Shown: positions 27,195-36,836, counted from the stretch's first letter. The stretch is DNA of 64,000 bases from an uncultured Prevotellaceae bacterium (GCA_902792635.1 CADBAG010000014.1:1-64000), one strand, 5' to 3'. Made by a program: numbers and translations. The notes: a model not told the origin generated them from the sequence alone.

Positions 27195-30100
27195 ATGAAA
27201 CACAAATTCATGTCTATGCTGACAATGATGCTTATGATTGGCATCATCGCAGCCCAGGCGATCAAAGTACACACCATCGGCGACTCTACCATGGCACAGT
27301 ACGACCCCAACTCCACCGTCACGCGTGGCTGGGGACAGTATTTGCAGCAGTTTCTCGAGGGCGTCACCGTGAACAATCGGGGCAAGGGAGGAGCCTCCAC
27401 CCGTGGCTTCTACGAAGGAGAGAACCTATGGCCCAGTGTGAAAAAGCAGTTGTCGAAAGGCGATTATGTCCTCATCCAGTTCGCCCATAACGACGAAAAG
27501 AGTCAGGGCATGGATGGCGTGGAGCTGAAGGCCTACTACACGAGCATCGGCAATCAGGCTGATGCCGACAAGACGCCTACTACGGGCACCGTGCCTACGG
27601 GAGCCTACAAGCAGTATCTTATCAAGTTTGTCAATGAGACGCGGGCAGCCGGCTGCATCCCTGTTCTCGTCAGTCCCATCTGCCGTAAATATTTCGACGG
27701 AGCAACGATCCGGCGAGCAGGACAGCACGACCTTGGCGACAGCTTCTCAAAACTCACGGCTAACGGACCGCTGACAGGTCAGCGTGTACCTGCCGACGAC
27801 CACTCCATGGATTATCCCTATCAGATGAAGCATGTCGCCGATTCCATGGGTGTACAGTTCATTGATCTCACAACACTCACAAAGAATCTGTTCGAGAAAT
27901 ACGGTGATGCCCGGTGCAATGCACTGTTCTTCGACGGACAGGGCAGCACACATCTCAACGAGACTGGTGCCATGCTCGTGGCACGTCTCTGTGCGCAACA
28001 GATGAAGTCACAGGGTATCTTGGCAAGCGATGTCAATCTCCGCAGTGAGCTGACGGTCTCTCCCACCGAGATCTCCCTCGGAAGTGGCTTCAAAGGTCAG
28101 ACGCTCACGAAGCAGGCTACCGTCAAAGGTTTCGATCTCTCTCCCGAGGCCGGTGACGTCACGCTCACGGCCACAGGCGGCATTATGCTGAGCACGGACA
28201 ATACGACGTGGTCCACATCCATAAAGCTCCCCTACGATGCCTCAATGATTGTCAGCACATTTTATGTGAAATACGACATCACCGATGACAGCAACACTGC
28301 TATCAACGGCACTGTTACAGCCACACAAGGCTCACAGACGGTGACCCTCCCCGTCAGTGGCACAATCATCAAGGTTGATGCTGCACAGGCACAGGACGGA
28401 GTGACCGCCACCTGGCAATTGGGCAAGATAGCGGAGAGCGATATGAACGCTACGATGTCGGCTGAGGGGCTCGTATCAGTAGCCTCTATGACTGTCGGCA
28501 GCGATCTAACGCCCGTAGACAAGAGCGTCGACGGCACCCCTTATTATGGTTTCCAGCCTAAGACCTCTTCTGTGGCTGACGATCAGGAGGCTGATGCCAT
28601 CACCTTCACCTTGACACCGAAGAAAGGTTTCACCTTCGAGCCGACAAAGTTTGCCTTCAAAGCTTCAAAGTTCGGTACCAACGCAGGACAATACGATGTC
28701 ATCGCTGCCGTAGGCGACAAGCAGGTGGCACTCGCCACGAACATCACGCCGAATCGCAGCAACGACAAGACAACAGCACATTTCAGCGACTATGCCTTCG
28801 ACATCTCCGACCTCGTGGCTGTCGGTGAGCCCGTGACCGTGAAGATCTACATCAAGAAATTAGCTAACAATAAGCAGCACGGCATCCGCGATGTGGTACT
28901 CACTGGCAACTTCTCCGGCAAGGCGGAGCAGGTGAGATCCTTCACGCTCAATGTCAGCAACCCCACACCGGAGGCTGGCACAGTGACCGTCAACCCCAAC
29001 GGCACCATCTTTGACGAAGGTACGGAGGTGACACTGTCCACAACAGAGAACTTCGGGTATCATTTCCTCGGATGGGAGGATGCCGACGGCAACTATGTCT
29101 CGGAGCGCAACCCCTACTCTTTCACGATCGATCATAACATGAACCTCAAGGCGGCCTATCAGAAAGCCACTGTCTATTCGCTCGACCTCAATACCACGGA
29201 CGGCGCACTCGACCACATGGTCAAGATTGAGCCGGAAGGCAATGTCGTTGACGGCCTGCACCAGTATGAGAATGGAACAGAGGTGAAGCTGACAGCCACG
29301 AACAACAAGATCCTGAAGTTCACTTCTTGGGATGACAAAAGCACCAATCCCGAGCGCACAATCAAGATGGACGGTGACAAGCAGGTCACAGCCCACTACA
29401 GTGCTGCCGATTACATCGTCGGCTGGGACTTCTATGAGGATGCCCCGAAATCGGAGCGTGCTGCCGACTTCAAGTCGGATACTGAGAATGCGGGACTACT
29501 CTCGCTCCATAACGATGCCGGCACCACGACAAGCTGGCTCTCGCGCGGACATGAGAACGGACAGGCACGGGGCAAGTACGGTGCCTCCTGCTGGCGCAAT
29601 ATCGATGACAAGTATTTCTTTGAGATCAGTTTCTCAACAAAGAACTACAAGCATGTTACCGTCAGCAGCCTCCTCGGCAACGACTACAACTCCTATGCCC
29701 GCTATTACGAGCAGGCTTCTACCGACGGCAAGACCTACACTACGGTGGGCACCTTCGACATGCCGGAGCGTGCCTGGACGGATGTGCAGGACATCGTGCT
29801 GCCCGATGAGTTCAATGACAAGGACCGCGTCTACGTACGCTGGTATCCCGATGCAGAGAGCGGCAAGGTCGGTGTGGCAAGTACGAACGACGGACTAACT
29901 CTCGGCGAGGTCTATGTGTTGGGTGAGAGCAGTGCTGCCTCCGACGACACAGCCCCGATCCTTGTGAGCTCCAATCCTGAGAACAACGCCACGGGCGTCA
30001 GCGCCACAGGCTCCATCATCCTCTCCTTCGACGAGAAAATCAAGGCTGGCAACGGCACGGCTACACTCGATGGAGAGACGCTGCAGCCGATAATCAGTGG

Positions 30101-31580
30101 TAAGACAGCCATCTACAAGTATGGCCCACTGAAATACAACACGACTTACACGTTCTCTCTCTCCAAGGGTGCTGTCACCGACCGCAACGGCAATGCGTTT
30201 GGCGGCATGCAGCTCACCTTCACCACGATGCAGCGCTCTCAGCCCGAGGCTCGTCTCTACGATGCTGTCGTGGCACAGGACGGCACAGGCGACTATCTGT
30301 CGCTGCAGGATGCCATCGCAGCAGCTCCCGAAGGACGCACGAGTCCCTGGCTCATCTTCGTCAAGAAAGGAAACTATACAGGCCACGTGACGATTCCCGC
30401 CAACAAGCCGTATATACATATCATTGGACAAGGCAAGAACCTTGTGACGATCAGCGATAACCGTCTGTCAGGAGGTGATAAAGCCTACGGCATCAGCGAT
30501 GGCGCTACGATGGACATCGAAGCCGATCACGTCTATCTCGAGGGCGTCGATCTGCAGAACAGTTATGGCGTTGAGCAGAACAACGGACCACAGGCGCTCG
30601 CTCTCTGCTCCAATGGTGATAAGCTCATCATGAACAACATGAAGCTCCGCTCCTATCAGGACACGTGGTACACGGGAGGAAGCGACAGTCATAGGGCGTT
30701 CATCACAAACAGTTGGGTCGAAGGCGCCGTCGACTTCTTCTACGGCAAGGGGGACGTGATGGTCACCAGCGACACCGTGAACATCGTCCGCAAGTCGGGG
30801 GGCTATATCGTTGCTCCGAACCACGGCAAGAACGCCAAGTGGGGCTACGTGTTCCTCAACAATGTCATCACCGCCCCCGGTGACCCCTCACAGACCAGCG
30901 TATGGCTCGGACGCCCCTGGCATGAGTATCCTAAGACGCTGTTCATCAACACCAAGGCTCTCGTCACAATCCCTGCTACGGGATGGTATGAGACGATGGG
31001 TGGACTGCCTGCGCTCTGGGCGGAGTACAACACGATGGACAAGAACGGCAACCCCGTCGACCTCTCGCAGCGCCGCACGGAGTATTACTACACAGATGCC
31101 GACGGCAACAAAGTTTACGGACACAGTGAGACCGCAGTCCTCACCGCCGAGCAGGCTGCGCAATACACCGTGAAGAACGTCTGCGGTCAAGACGATGCCT
31201 GGAACCCGGAGCTGACCTGCGAGCCTTGCGCTGCCCCTGTAGTGACCGTCAGTCAAGGCTCTGTCACATGGCTCCCTGTCGACTATGCCATCTGCTATGT
31301 CGTCAGCAAGGGCAACGATGTAGTCGCCATCACGACCTCCACAAGTTGTCCCGCTACTGAAGACGGAGCCTACACGGTGCAGGCAGTGAACGAGTTCGGT
31401 GGACTGAGCAAGCCCGCTCGTGCCTCCGTGACCGTCGGATTGTCTCAGATAGAGACCGATGCTCATTCAGGCGTGCAAGCCGTGTATAGTGTCGACGGCA
31501 AGCAGCAGAGCGGTGGACAACGCGGCATCAGCATTGTAAAGTATAAAGACGGGATGAAACGAAAAGTGCTCAGAAAATAA
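27195..31580 (+). CDS. secreted CE12-CE8 pectin esterase fusion
   Basis: A 1461-residue exported enzyme. Signal peptide 1-22; SGNH rhamnogalacturonan acetylesterase-like (CE12) domain about 23-275 with IGDSTMAQYD (nucleophile Ser near 31) and STHLNETGAM; Ig/BACON-like and carbohydrate-binding-like regions about 280-580; two InlB/repeat-like modules (FHFLGWED-type, about 585-720); a beta-sandwich about 725-905; a Big_5-type Ig domain about 915-1010; a CE8 pectin methylesterase about 1017-1330 (SYQDTWY, VDFFYGKGD, WLGRPWHEYP). The short tail (YSVDGKQQ...RKVLRK) resembles Prevotella secretion tails. In the CE12 part the usual Asp three residues before the catalytic His reads Gly. It should remove acetyl and methyl esters from pectin before lyase attack. 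Confidence 0.88.
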   Translation: MKHKFMSMLTMMLMIGIIAAQAIKVHTIGDSTMAQYDPNSTVTRGWGQYLQQFLEGVTVNNRGKGGASTRGFYEGENLWPSVKKQLSKGDYVLIQFAHNDEKSQGMDGVELKAYYTSIGNQADADKTPTTGTVPTGAYKQYLIKFVNETRAAGCIPVLVSPICRKYFDGATIRRAGQHDLGDSFSKLTANGPLTGQRVPADDHSMDYPYQMKHVADSMGVQFIDLTTLTKNLFEKYGDARCNALFFDGQGSTHLNETGAMLVARLCAQQMKSQGILASDVNLRSELTVSPTEISLGSGFKGQTLTKQATVKGFDLSPEAGDVTLTATGGIMLSTDNTTWSTSIKLPYDASMIVSTFYVKYDITDDSNTAINGTVTATQGSQTVTLPVSGTIIKVDAAQAQDGVTATWQLGKIAESDMNATMSAEGLVSVASMTVGSDLTPVDKSVDGTPYYGFQPKTSSVADDQEADAITFTLTPKKGFTFEPTKFAFKASKFGTNAGQYDVIAAVGDKQVALATNITPNRSNDKTTAHFSDYAFDISDLVAVGEPVTVKIYIKKLANNKQHGIRDVVLTGNFSGKAEQVRSFTLNVSNPTPEAGTVTVNPNGTIFDEGTEVTLSTTENFGYHFLGWEDADGNYVSERNPYSFTIDHNMNLKAAYQKATVYSLDLNTTDGALDHMVKIEPEGNVVDGLHQYENGTEVKLTATNNKILKFTSWDDKSTNPERTIKMDGDKQVTAHYSAADYIVGWDFYEDAPKSERAADFKSDTENAGLLSLHNDAGTTTSWLSRGHENGQARGKYGASCWRNIDDKYFFEISFSTKNYKHVTVSSLLGNDYNSYARYYEQASTDGKTYTTVGTFDMPERAWTDVQDIVLPDEFNDKDRVYVRWYPDAESGKVGVASTNDGLTLGEVYVLGESSAASDDTAPILVSSNPENNATGVSATGSIILSFDEKIKAGNGTATLDGETLQPIISGKTAIYKYGPLKYNTTYTFSLSKGAVTDRNGNAFGGMQLTFTTMQRSQPEARLYDAVVAQDGTGDYLSLQDAIAAAPEGRTSPWLIFVKKGNYTGHVTIPANKPYIHIIGQGKNLVTISDNRLSGGDKAYGISDGATMDIEADHVYLEGVDLQNSYGVEQNNGPQALALCSNGDKLIMNNMKLRSYQDTWYTGGSDSHRAFITNSWVEGAVDFFYGKGDVMVTSDTVNIVRKSGGYIVAPNHGKNAKWGYVFLNNVITAPGDPSQTSVWLGRPWHEYPKTLFINTKALVTIPATGWYETMGGLPALWAEYNTMDKNGNPVDLSQRRTEYYYTDADGNKVYGHSETAVLTAEQAAQYTVKNVCGQDDAWNPELTCEPCAAPVVTVSQGSVTWLPVDYAICYVVSKGNDVVAITTSTSCPATEDGAYTVQAVNEFGGLSKPARASVTVGLSQIETDAHSGVQAVYSVDGKQQSGGQRGISIVKYKDGMKRKVLRK

Positions 31581-31677
31581 GAGCTATAGAAAGAGCCATT
31601 CGTAATATCGTCCATCTTTTTATTAACTCTGTCCATTCTATATACAACAACGGAGATACTTTGGTAATCCTTATGGA

Positions 31678-31706
31678 TTTCTTTTAAAAATTGTGTAAAT
31701 TTGCAA
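31678..31706 (+). promoter_or_regulatory. promoter segment of the pectate lyase gene
   Basis: Identical over 29 nt to the promoter of the first propeller-AraC regulator (24672-24700). It contains TAAATTTG (31696-31703); the -33 region has no TTTG at the right spacing. The pectate lyase ATG is 71 nt beyond the box. Confidence 0.75.
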
Positions 31707-31774
31707 TCGATTGTCTGTCATGTGGACAGCATCGGAACAACAACTAATTTTTAAACAGAACCATTACAAAGATA

Positions 31775-33526
31775 ATGACAACCAAACTCCTTATGCTTGC
31801 TTTCTGCGGGCTCACAACGCTCAGTGCCGTAGCTCAGGCTCCTGCCTTTCCCGGTGCCGAAGGCCATGGCCGCTACACTACCGGCGGCCGTGGCGGCAAG
31901 GTGGTACATGTGACCAACCTCAACGACTCAGGCTCCGGCTCTTTCCGTGAAGCTGTATCAGGCTCCAACCGCATCATCGTCTTCGATGTTGCCGGTGTCA
32001 TCGCCCTGAAGAGCGACATCTCCATGAAGTCGAATATCACCATAGAAGGCCAGACGGCTCCTGCTCCCGGCATCACGCTGCGTTATTACACCGTGCGCCC
32101 GGGCTCGAACACGATCATCCGCTTCCTCCGCTTCCGCCGTGGTAACGAGAAAGACAAAAACGACGGAGCCGACTGCATGTGGCAGCGCCATATCACGGGG
32201 CTCGTCCTCGACCACTGCTCCTTCTCCTGGAGCATCGATGAGCTGGCGTCCTTCTACGACAACAACAACACGACGATGCAGTGGTGCATGCTCGGTGAGG
32301 CACTCGCCAACGCCGGACATGGCAAAGGGGCCCATTCCTTCGGTGGAATCTGGGGCGGAAAGCTCGCTTCCTTCCATCACAACTATCTCGGATTCATGGA
32401 GAACCGTGTGCCGCGGTTCAACGGGTCCCGTTACAACTGGACGGGATACACTGACAACAAACTGTATGCGAAGTACCAATGGAAGAACGCCGTACAGGCG
32501 GAGAATGTCGACCTGCGCAACTGCGTGATGTACAACTGGGGCTACGGTGGCTGCTATGGCGGTCCCGGTGGCGGATACATCAACATCGTCAACAACTATT
32601 ATAAAGGTGGTCCGGCAACAAGTCATCCCAAACAAGTCACGAAAGTTACGGTGTCAACAAAAAGCAATGGTGGCTCGGATAAGACGTTTTATAACATGAC
32701 AAGCCGCTATTTCATCAACGGCAACTACGTCGCCTCTGCAGGCAAAGACGCGCAGAACTACGACTGGAAAGGTGTGTCCTACGACAAGGGCGTGTTCACG
32801 ATCAATGGCGAGACCTATAGCTACGATGCCAAGCATTATTACGGTGACACCGTGACCTACAAGGCGAACAGTGCTGGCAACGACTGTGTGCGCATCCGCC
32901 TCGACGCTCCGGCCCCGACAGGTGAGGTGACGACCCACTCAGCAGAGCAGGCCTACGAGAAGGTGCTGCGCTATGCCGGAGCCAGCTTGCACCGCGACAC
33001 GATTGACAACAGCTTCGTTGACCAGACACGCAGTGGATCAGCTCGTTATAAAGGCTCAGCAGGGTCCACACGACAGGGTATCATCGACAACACAGACGAT
33101 GATAAGGCGGCTTACGACGAGACAACGAAAGGATGGGCGCTCACGGCCTCCCCTATCGTCGACTCCGATGGCGACGGTATGCCCGACGACTGGGAGAAAG
33201 CGAACGGTCTGAACCCCAACGATGCCTCGGATGCAAGTCTTTACACCATCGACGCCACGACAAATGGCGGGCACGGATGGTATACGAACATCGAAGTCTA
33301 TTGCAACTCGCTTGTCGAAGACATCGTGAAGAAAGAGAATGCCGATGCCATCACCGCTGTGGATGAATACTACCCCAAGGTGAATGCCACTTCTACGGCA
33401 ATCTCTAACGTCCGGACGACAGATAGAAAGAATACTGACACTTCCTTCTATAACCTCAAGGGCCAGCGTGTCAGCGATTCATATCAAGGTGTGGTTGTGG
33501 TCAATGGCAGGAAGATTATCAAATGA
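31775..33526 (+). CDS. pectate lyase, polysaccharide lyase family 1-like
   Basis: A 583-residue secreted parallel-beta-helix lyase. Signal peptide 1-21 (ending AVAQA), then the typical start FPGAEGHGRYTTGGRGGKV, VTNLNDSGSGSFREAV, the helix core (LDHCSFSWSIDE, FHHNYLGFMENRVPRF with the Arg expected for catalysis), and a calcium-binding DSDGDGMPDDWEKANGLNP motif near 458-476. The tail FYNLKGQRVSDSYQGVVVV resembles Prevotella secreted-protein tails. It should cleave polygalacturonate after the upstream esterases remove methyl and acetyl groups. Own promoter, so not simply the distal gene of the esterase transcript. Confidence 0.92.
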   Translation: MTTKLLMLAFCGLTTLSAVAQAPAFPGAEGHGRYTTGGRGGKVVHVTNLNDSGSGSFREAVSGSNRIIVFDVAGVIALKSDISMKSNITIEGQTAPAPGITLRYYTVRPGSNTIIRFLRFRRGNEKDKNDGADCMWQRHITGLVLDHCSFSWSIDELASFYDNNNTTMQWCMLGEALANAGHGKGAHSFGGIWGGKLASFHHNYLGFMENRVPRFNGSRYNWTGYTDNKLYAKYQWKNAVQAENVDLRNCVMYNWGYGGCYGGPGGGYINIVNNYYKGGPATSHPKQVTKVTVSTKSNGGSDKTFYNMTSRYFINGNYVASAGKDAQNYDWKGVSYDKGVFTINGETYSYDAKHYYGDTVTYKANSAGNDCVRIRLDAPAPTGEVTTHSAEQAYEKVLRYAGASLHRDTIDNSFVDQTRSGSARYKGSAGSTRQGIIDNTDDDKAAYDETTKGWALTASPIVDSDGDGMPDDWEKANGLNPNDASDASLYTIDATTNGGHGWYTNIEVYCNSLVEDIVKKENADAITAVDEYYPKVNATSTAISNVRTTDRKNTDTSFYNLKGQRVSDSYQGVVVVNGRKIIK

Positions 33527-33635
33527 GTTGTACTATCTGAAATCACTGTGGCTGACTCCGCAATGTCTCAAATTGTACGGTTGAGATTTGGGATTCTGAA
33601 AGTGGCAATAGGGAGTAGACCAACTGACGTTGAAT

Positions 33636-33774
33636 GCCCTCGAAGAGGGCAAACATGGTTAGCCCCACGTGAGGCGCAGCCGAAACGTGGGGTTGGAATG
33701 GTGCGGAGGACCTGAATACCGGCCTCGAAGAGGGCGAACCTTGACGGGGGCTGGTTTTACAGGTTCGCCCTATT
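33636..33774. repeat. family A mosaic hairpin repeat, copy 3 (truncated)
   Basis: Begins GCCCTCGAAGAGGGC, has the CCCCACGTGAGGC...GTGGGG hairpin, then CCTCGAAGAGGGC with a decayed partner arm (GTTCGCCCTATTG). It lies between the convergent pectate lyase and UbiA-like genes. The rest of the 309-bp gap shows nothing else. Confidence 0.8.
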
Positions 33775-33835
33775 GTACTTTAGACAAAACATCATCGCTC
33801 GGTAATGACTCAGCTTCGCCGATAAAAGACGCCTA

Positions 33836-34723
33836 TCAGTATATGATGGCAAAGAAGAACAGTATCCAACAAACGATGCACGCCTGAATGAAATGATCTT
33901 TCATCAGCACTTTCGTAGGACTACCACTCTTAATATCTACTATCGTTATCTGCAAATATCTGATAAGTCCTGCCAACACGAATATAGAAGTCAGATAAAC
34001 ATAATGACTTCCAAACCTATCAATCACATCCGGTGAGACGGTATACATGATGTAGCAGACCATTGTAATTCCGGATGTAAGCGTGATGGCTTGATTCATA
34101 AATGCCAGATTATACCTATTGACATTCTTGCGGACGAGTACGCCGTTTTCTTGATACATCACTACATCATCGCGCCGCTTGGCAAAAGCCAAGAATAGTG
34201 CCAGCAAAAAAGTCATCAGCACAATCCAATGCGAGAGGGCAATACCTGTAGCGATACTTCCCGCCATGATTCTTAAAACGAATCCTATTGCTATGACAAA
34301 GATATCCACGATTGCAATCTGCTTCAGTTTCATGCAGTAGGCAAAGTTCATCACGATGTAAAAGCCTATCAGCGCTGCCACAGGTAGAGCACCATTGCCT
34401 ATACTCCAATCTGAGACCCCAATGATCGCAAACGAAATGGCAAAGCATATAAACATGAGCAGATACCCCTGAGCTTTACTGATTGCTCCGCTTGCAATCG
34501 GGCGTTTGCATTTTTTAGGATGCTTTCTGTCTGCCTCGACATCATAGATGTCGTTGAAACAATAGATGCCACTCGCTGCGAAGCTATAGGCGAAGAATGC
34601 ACATATAGATGGCAGCAAATATTCCACATCCATAAGATGCTTGTCAAAGAACAATGGCAAGAAGATAAAGAAGTTCTTAAGCCACTGCTGGGGACGCATA
34701 AGAAGAATTACTGATTTCATCAT
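33836..34723 (-). CDS. UbiA-family decaprenyl-phosphate phosphoribosyltransferase-like protein
   Basis: A 295-residue inner-membrane protein with about eight or nine TM helices. The Asp-rich motif NDIYDVEADRKHPKKCKRPI (about 56-75) with the following ASGAIS is the pattern of DPPR synthase, which makes decaprenyl-phospho-5-phosphoribose from PRPP. RPQQWLKNFFIFLPLFF at the N-terminus also fits. Its first ATG overlaps the stop of the upstream gene (ATGA); a second ATG follows directly. In other bacteria the product feeds pentose-transferring GT-C enzymes, and the neighbour looks like one. Confidence 0.82.
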   Translation of the reverse strand: MMKSVILLMRPQQWLKNFFIFLPLFFDKHLMDVEYLLPSICAFFAYSFAASGIYCFNDIYDVEADRKHPKKCKRPIASGAISKAQGYLLMFICFAISFAIIGVSDWSIGNGALPVAALIGFYIVMNFAYCMKLKQIAIVDIFVIAIGFVLRIMAGSIATGIALSHWIVLMTFLLALFLAFAKRRDDVVMYQENGVLVRKNVNRYNLAFMNQAITLTSGITMVCYIMYTVSPDVIDRFGSHYVYLTSIFVLAGLIRYLQITIVDIKSGSPTKVLMKDHFIQACIVCWILFFFAIIY

Positions 34724-36369
34724 TGATCTAATCTTTTATAGAGATAAAGAGCATCTGTTATTCTATCTATCTTTTTGTGAGCCGTCAATTGATCAAAGAA
34801 ATAAAGATTTCGTGGACTATTGATAAGAACATAAAGTTCTCTACGTTTCAATTTTTTGCACTTATCATTCAAGAAATTTTGAATGACAGTTTCACCATGT
34901 TCTATGTCAGGTTTCTTTAATTCAGTGCGATCCACATAGAACGCATGTCCTTCATCTCTAAGAGTGAATGCTGTCTTCTTCTTATTAAATGTTAGCGTGT
35001 AAGAGTCTGACAAACTCATATATGAAATAGGTGCCCATGCGCCCCACCCCATACTTGCAATATATGCTTTAGGCAGACCTCTTAAGTATTCTAATGATTT
35101 TCTTCTCGTCGATAGGTCATAAGCCTTACAAGAATGGATATACCATGAATAGAAAAGCCCACCGGAAGCAAGCATCTGCTCATCCAAGGTATTCACATAT
35201 TGACCAGCACCAATACCTACACTTACTTTTTCAGTTCTATAGATGGGGCATACTACACCAGTTGTATAATTTGTAGTACTACCAAACCAGGGCCTGGATG
35301 CAGGGGTTATCCTTACCGACACTATCATAAAGAGGATGAATGCGGAAACTGTACACACTTTAAATACTTTTCTGTTTTCTGAAAACGATTTAATCCATGT
35401 AAGTGCACGCACGCCTATAATGATTACAAACGGAGCTATATAGAGATAGTGCTTAGCTGCGCATCCCATTGAGCGGTAAGTGTAATGAAGGAGTATCATG
35501 GGTAAAAGGACAAGAAATAGTTCTTTCCAAGCCCGATTTCTTATCTGACGGATAATACCTAAAGGTACTAATATAAAATAAGCAACTGAATAGAAACCAA
35601 TTATAGACATCAAATGCATTGATCTCTCGATCTTCTGGTTCCAATTCTCATACCCACCAAAAGTAGATAGAACGTCAGCTCTACAAAGTTTAAATAGCGC
35701 TAATGAAACAACAACTACGACTAACGCGTAAACGGCGGATAGAAGAAAGCTTTTCTTCCAACTCTGTCCCATAAATAGAAAAAGGGGCAAGATCGCCGGA
35801 TAGACGATGACTACATCAACTCTAAAAAGTGGTGCTATACACAATAATATCCCTGCTTGCCAGTATTTCTTTCTTGTAAAAAGATTCATTGCCCAAATAA
35901 AGCAGGCGGCTGCAGGTATCGCTGAGTTAGCGTACATTGCAATTGCATACATTTCCGGAAGAAGCATTGCTGCAAATAATATTATTGTACGGCTTTCCCT
36001 TGTAATGTACTTTGCGAACTCAACACAGCCTACCAAGAAGGCTATGCTAAAGATTGCAGACACCAGACAATAAATCTGCTCACAAGTAAGGAATGAAAAG
36101 ACATATTTTAGGGCAACAATCATTATAATAGTCAAAGGCTGCATCCTATATTCATAGGAGTAAATAGGAGGCAGTTGCCAACCCTTGCTATACATAATGT
36201 CACATCCAAGAATAACTTCTTGGCTATCAGTTTCATAGCAGATCAATGGGAATATACCCAAGCACATCCACAGAATGAATAGGATTAGCATAATTGGATA
36301 GGCATGCCTCGATGCCTGACTCCATAAAGAAAATACAGCCTTCACTTTCACAAATCTTACTTGCAGCAT
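34720..36369 (-). CDS. GT-C-like multi-TM glycosyltransferase candidate
   Basis: A 549-residue membrane protein with about 9-11 TM helices in the first 400 residues and a soluble C-terminal part. The first long loop carries ETDSQEVILGCD, an acidic site like that of GT-C lipid-sugar-dependent transferases. The family cannot be named exactly. The frame stays open to 36558, but the 63-residue extension runs through a structured RNA candidate and its terminator, so ATG 36369 (MLQVRFVKVKAVFSLWSQ) is chosen. Overlaps the UbiA-like gene by four bases, so coupled translation and a shared pathway are likely. Confidence 0.7.
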   Translation of the reverse strand: MLQVRFVKVKAVFSLWSQASRHAYPIMLILFILWMCLGIFPLICYETDSQEVILGCDIMYSKGWQLPPIYSYEYRMQPLTIIMIVALKYVFSFLTCEQIYCLVSAIFSIAFLVGCVEFAKYITRESRTIILFAAMLLPEMYAIAMYANSAIPAAACFIWAMNLFTRKKYWQAGILLCIAPLFRVDVVIVYPAILPLFLFMGQSWKKSFLLSAVYALVVVVVSLALFKLCRADVLSTFGGYENWNQKIERSMHLMSIIGFYSVAYFILVPLGIIRQIRNRAWKELFLVLLPMILLHYTYRSMGCAAKHYLYIAPFVIIIGVRALTWIKSFSENRKVFKVCTVSAFILFMIVSVRITPASRPWFGSTTNYTTGVVCPIYRTEKVSVGIGAGQYVNTLDEQMLASGGLFYSWYIHSCKAYDLSTRRKSLEYLRGLPKAYIASMGWGAWAPISYMSLSDSYTLTFNKKKTAFTLRDEGHAFYVDRTELKKPDIEHGETVIQNFLNDKCKKLKRRELYVLINSPRNLYFFDQLTAHKKIDRITDALYLYKRLDQ

Positions 36370-36414
36370 CCCCAGACAAGGTATCAATATTAGAGTGATT
36401 GTTTTGGCATATAC

Positions 36415-36730
36415 GAAAAAAGCGTGGGTCGCTGTACTGTCACCCGTCCAGCGATCTGAGGCCTTCGCATTGCCCACAACAGTTGAACGAGCAACGCAGA
36501 AGCCCACGCCGATATGATATACCCCACTCAAGGCGTACTCTGTCTTTCGACAGGGCACACCTCAAGCTTAGATGTATATACACATCCACAAGGCATCTAC
36601 TGTTGCCTCATTCTCGACTGTTGTTGAAAGTTGCGAAGTTTCAGATCGCCAAGAACAAAGCGTTAGTAAACGCTTTCCCATAAATGTCACCCACCCTCAG
36701 GGCTTCCGCAAAACGTTGGCCCACAGAGTA
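36415..36730 (-). ncRNA. structured RNA candidate of about 315 nt
   Basis: Minus-strand transcript framed by a -7 box TAACTTTG (36738-36745) and a terminal GC stem plus six U (36416-36421). Stems: 36657-36676 (8 bp, loop of 4), 36591-36608, 36571-36586, 36531-36562 (8 bp plus inner CTGTC/GACAG closed by GAAA), 36463-36502 (GCGTTGC/GCAATGC and CTTC/GAAG), 36429-36454, closing stem 36422-36428/36503-36509. An 8-nt complement (36476-36483 with 36617-36624) would form a pseudoknot. It lacks RNase P, tmRNA and SRP signatures. It could be an independent RNA or a leader/attenuator of the GT-C-like operon. Confidence 0.6.
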
Positions 36731-36836
36731 GATGATGCAAAGTTACGATAATTTAATTAATTAATCGAGAGTTAAAGAGAAAAAATATGGTTCTCCTTGA
36801 AAAGAAAACACGCTTATCAATCTTCTTGAAAAATTA

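Noticed and set aside
36369-36558. 63-residue N-terminal extension of the GT-C-like protein
   Set aside because: It is cysteine- and charge-rich, unlike a membrane protein start, and its DNA coincides with stems and the U-run of the RNA candidate. The shorter start is more credible.
36415-36730. Assignment of the RNA candidate as RNase P RNA or tmRNA
   Set aside because: The RNase P core (GAGGAAAGTCC and ACAGAAA blocks) and the tmRNA alanine acceptor ends are not there.
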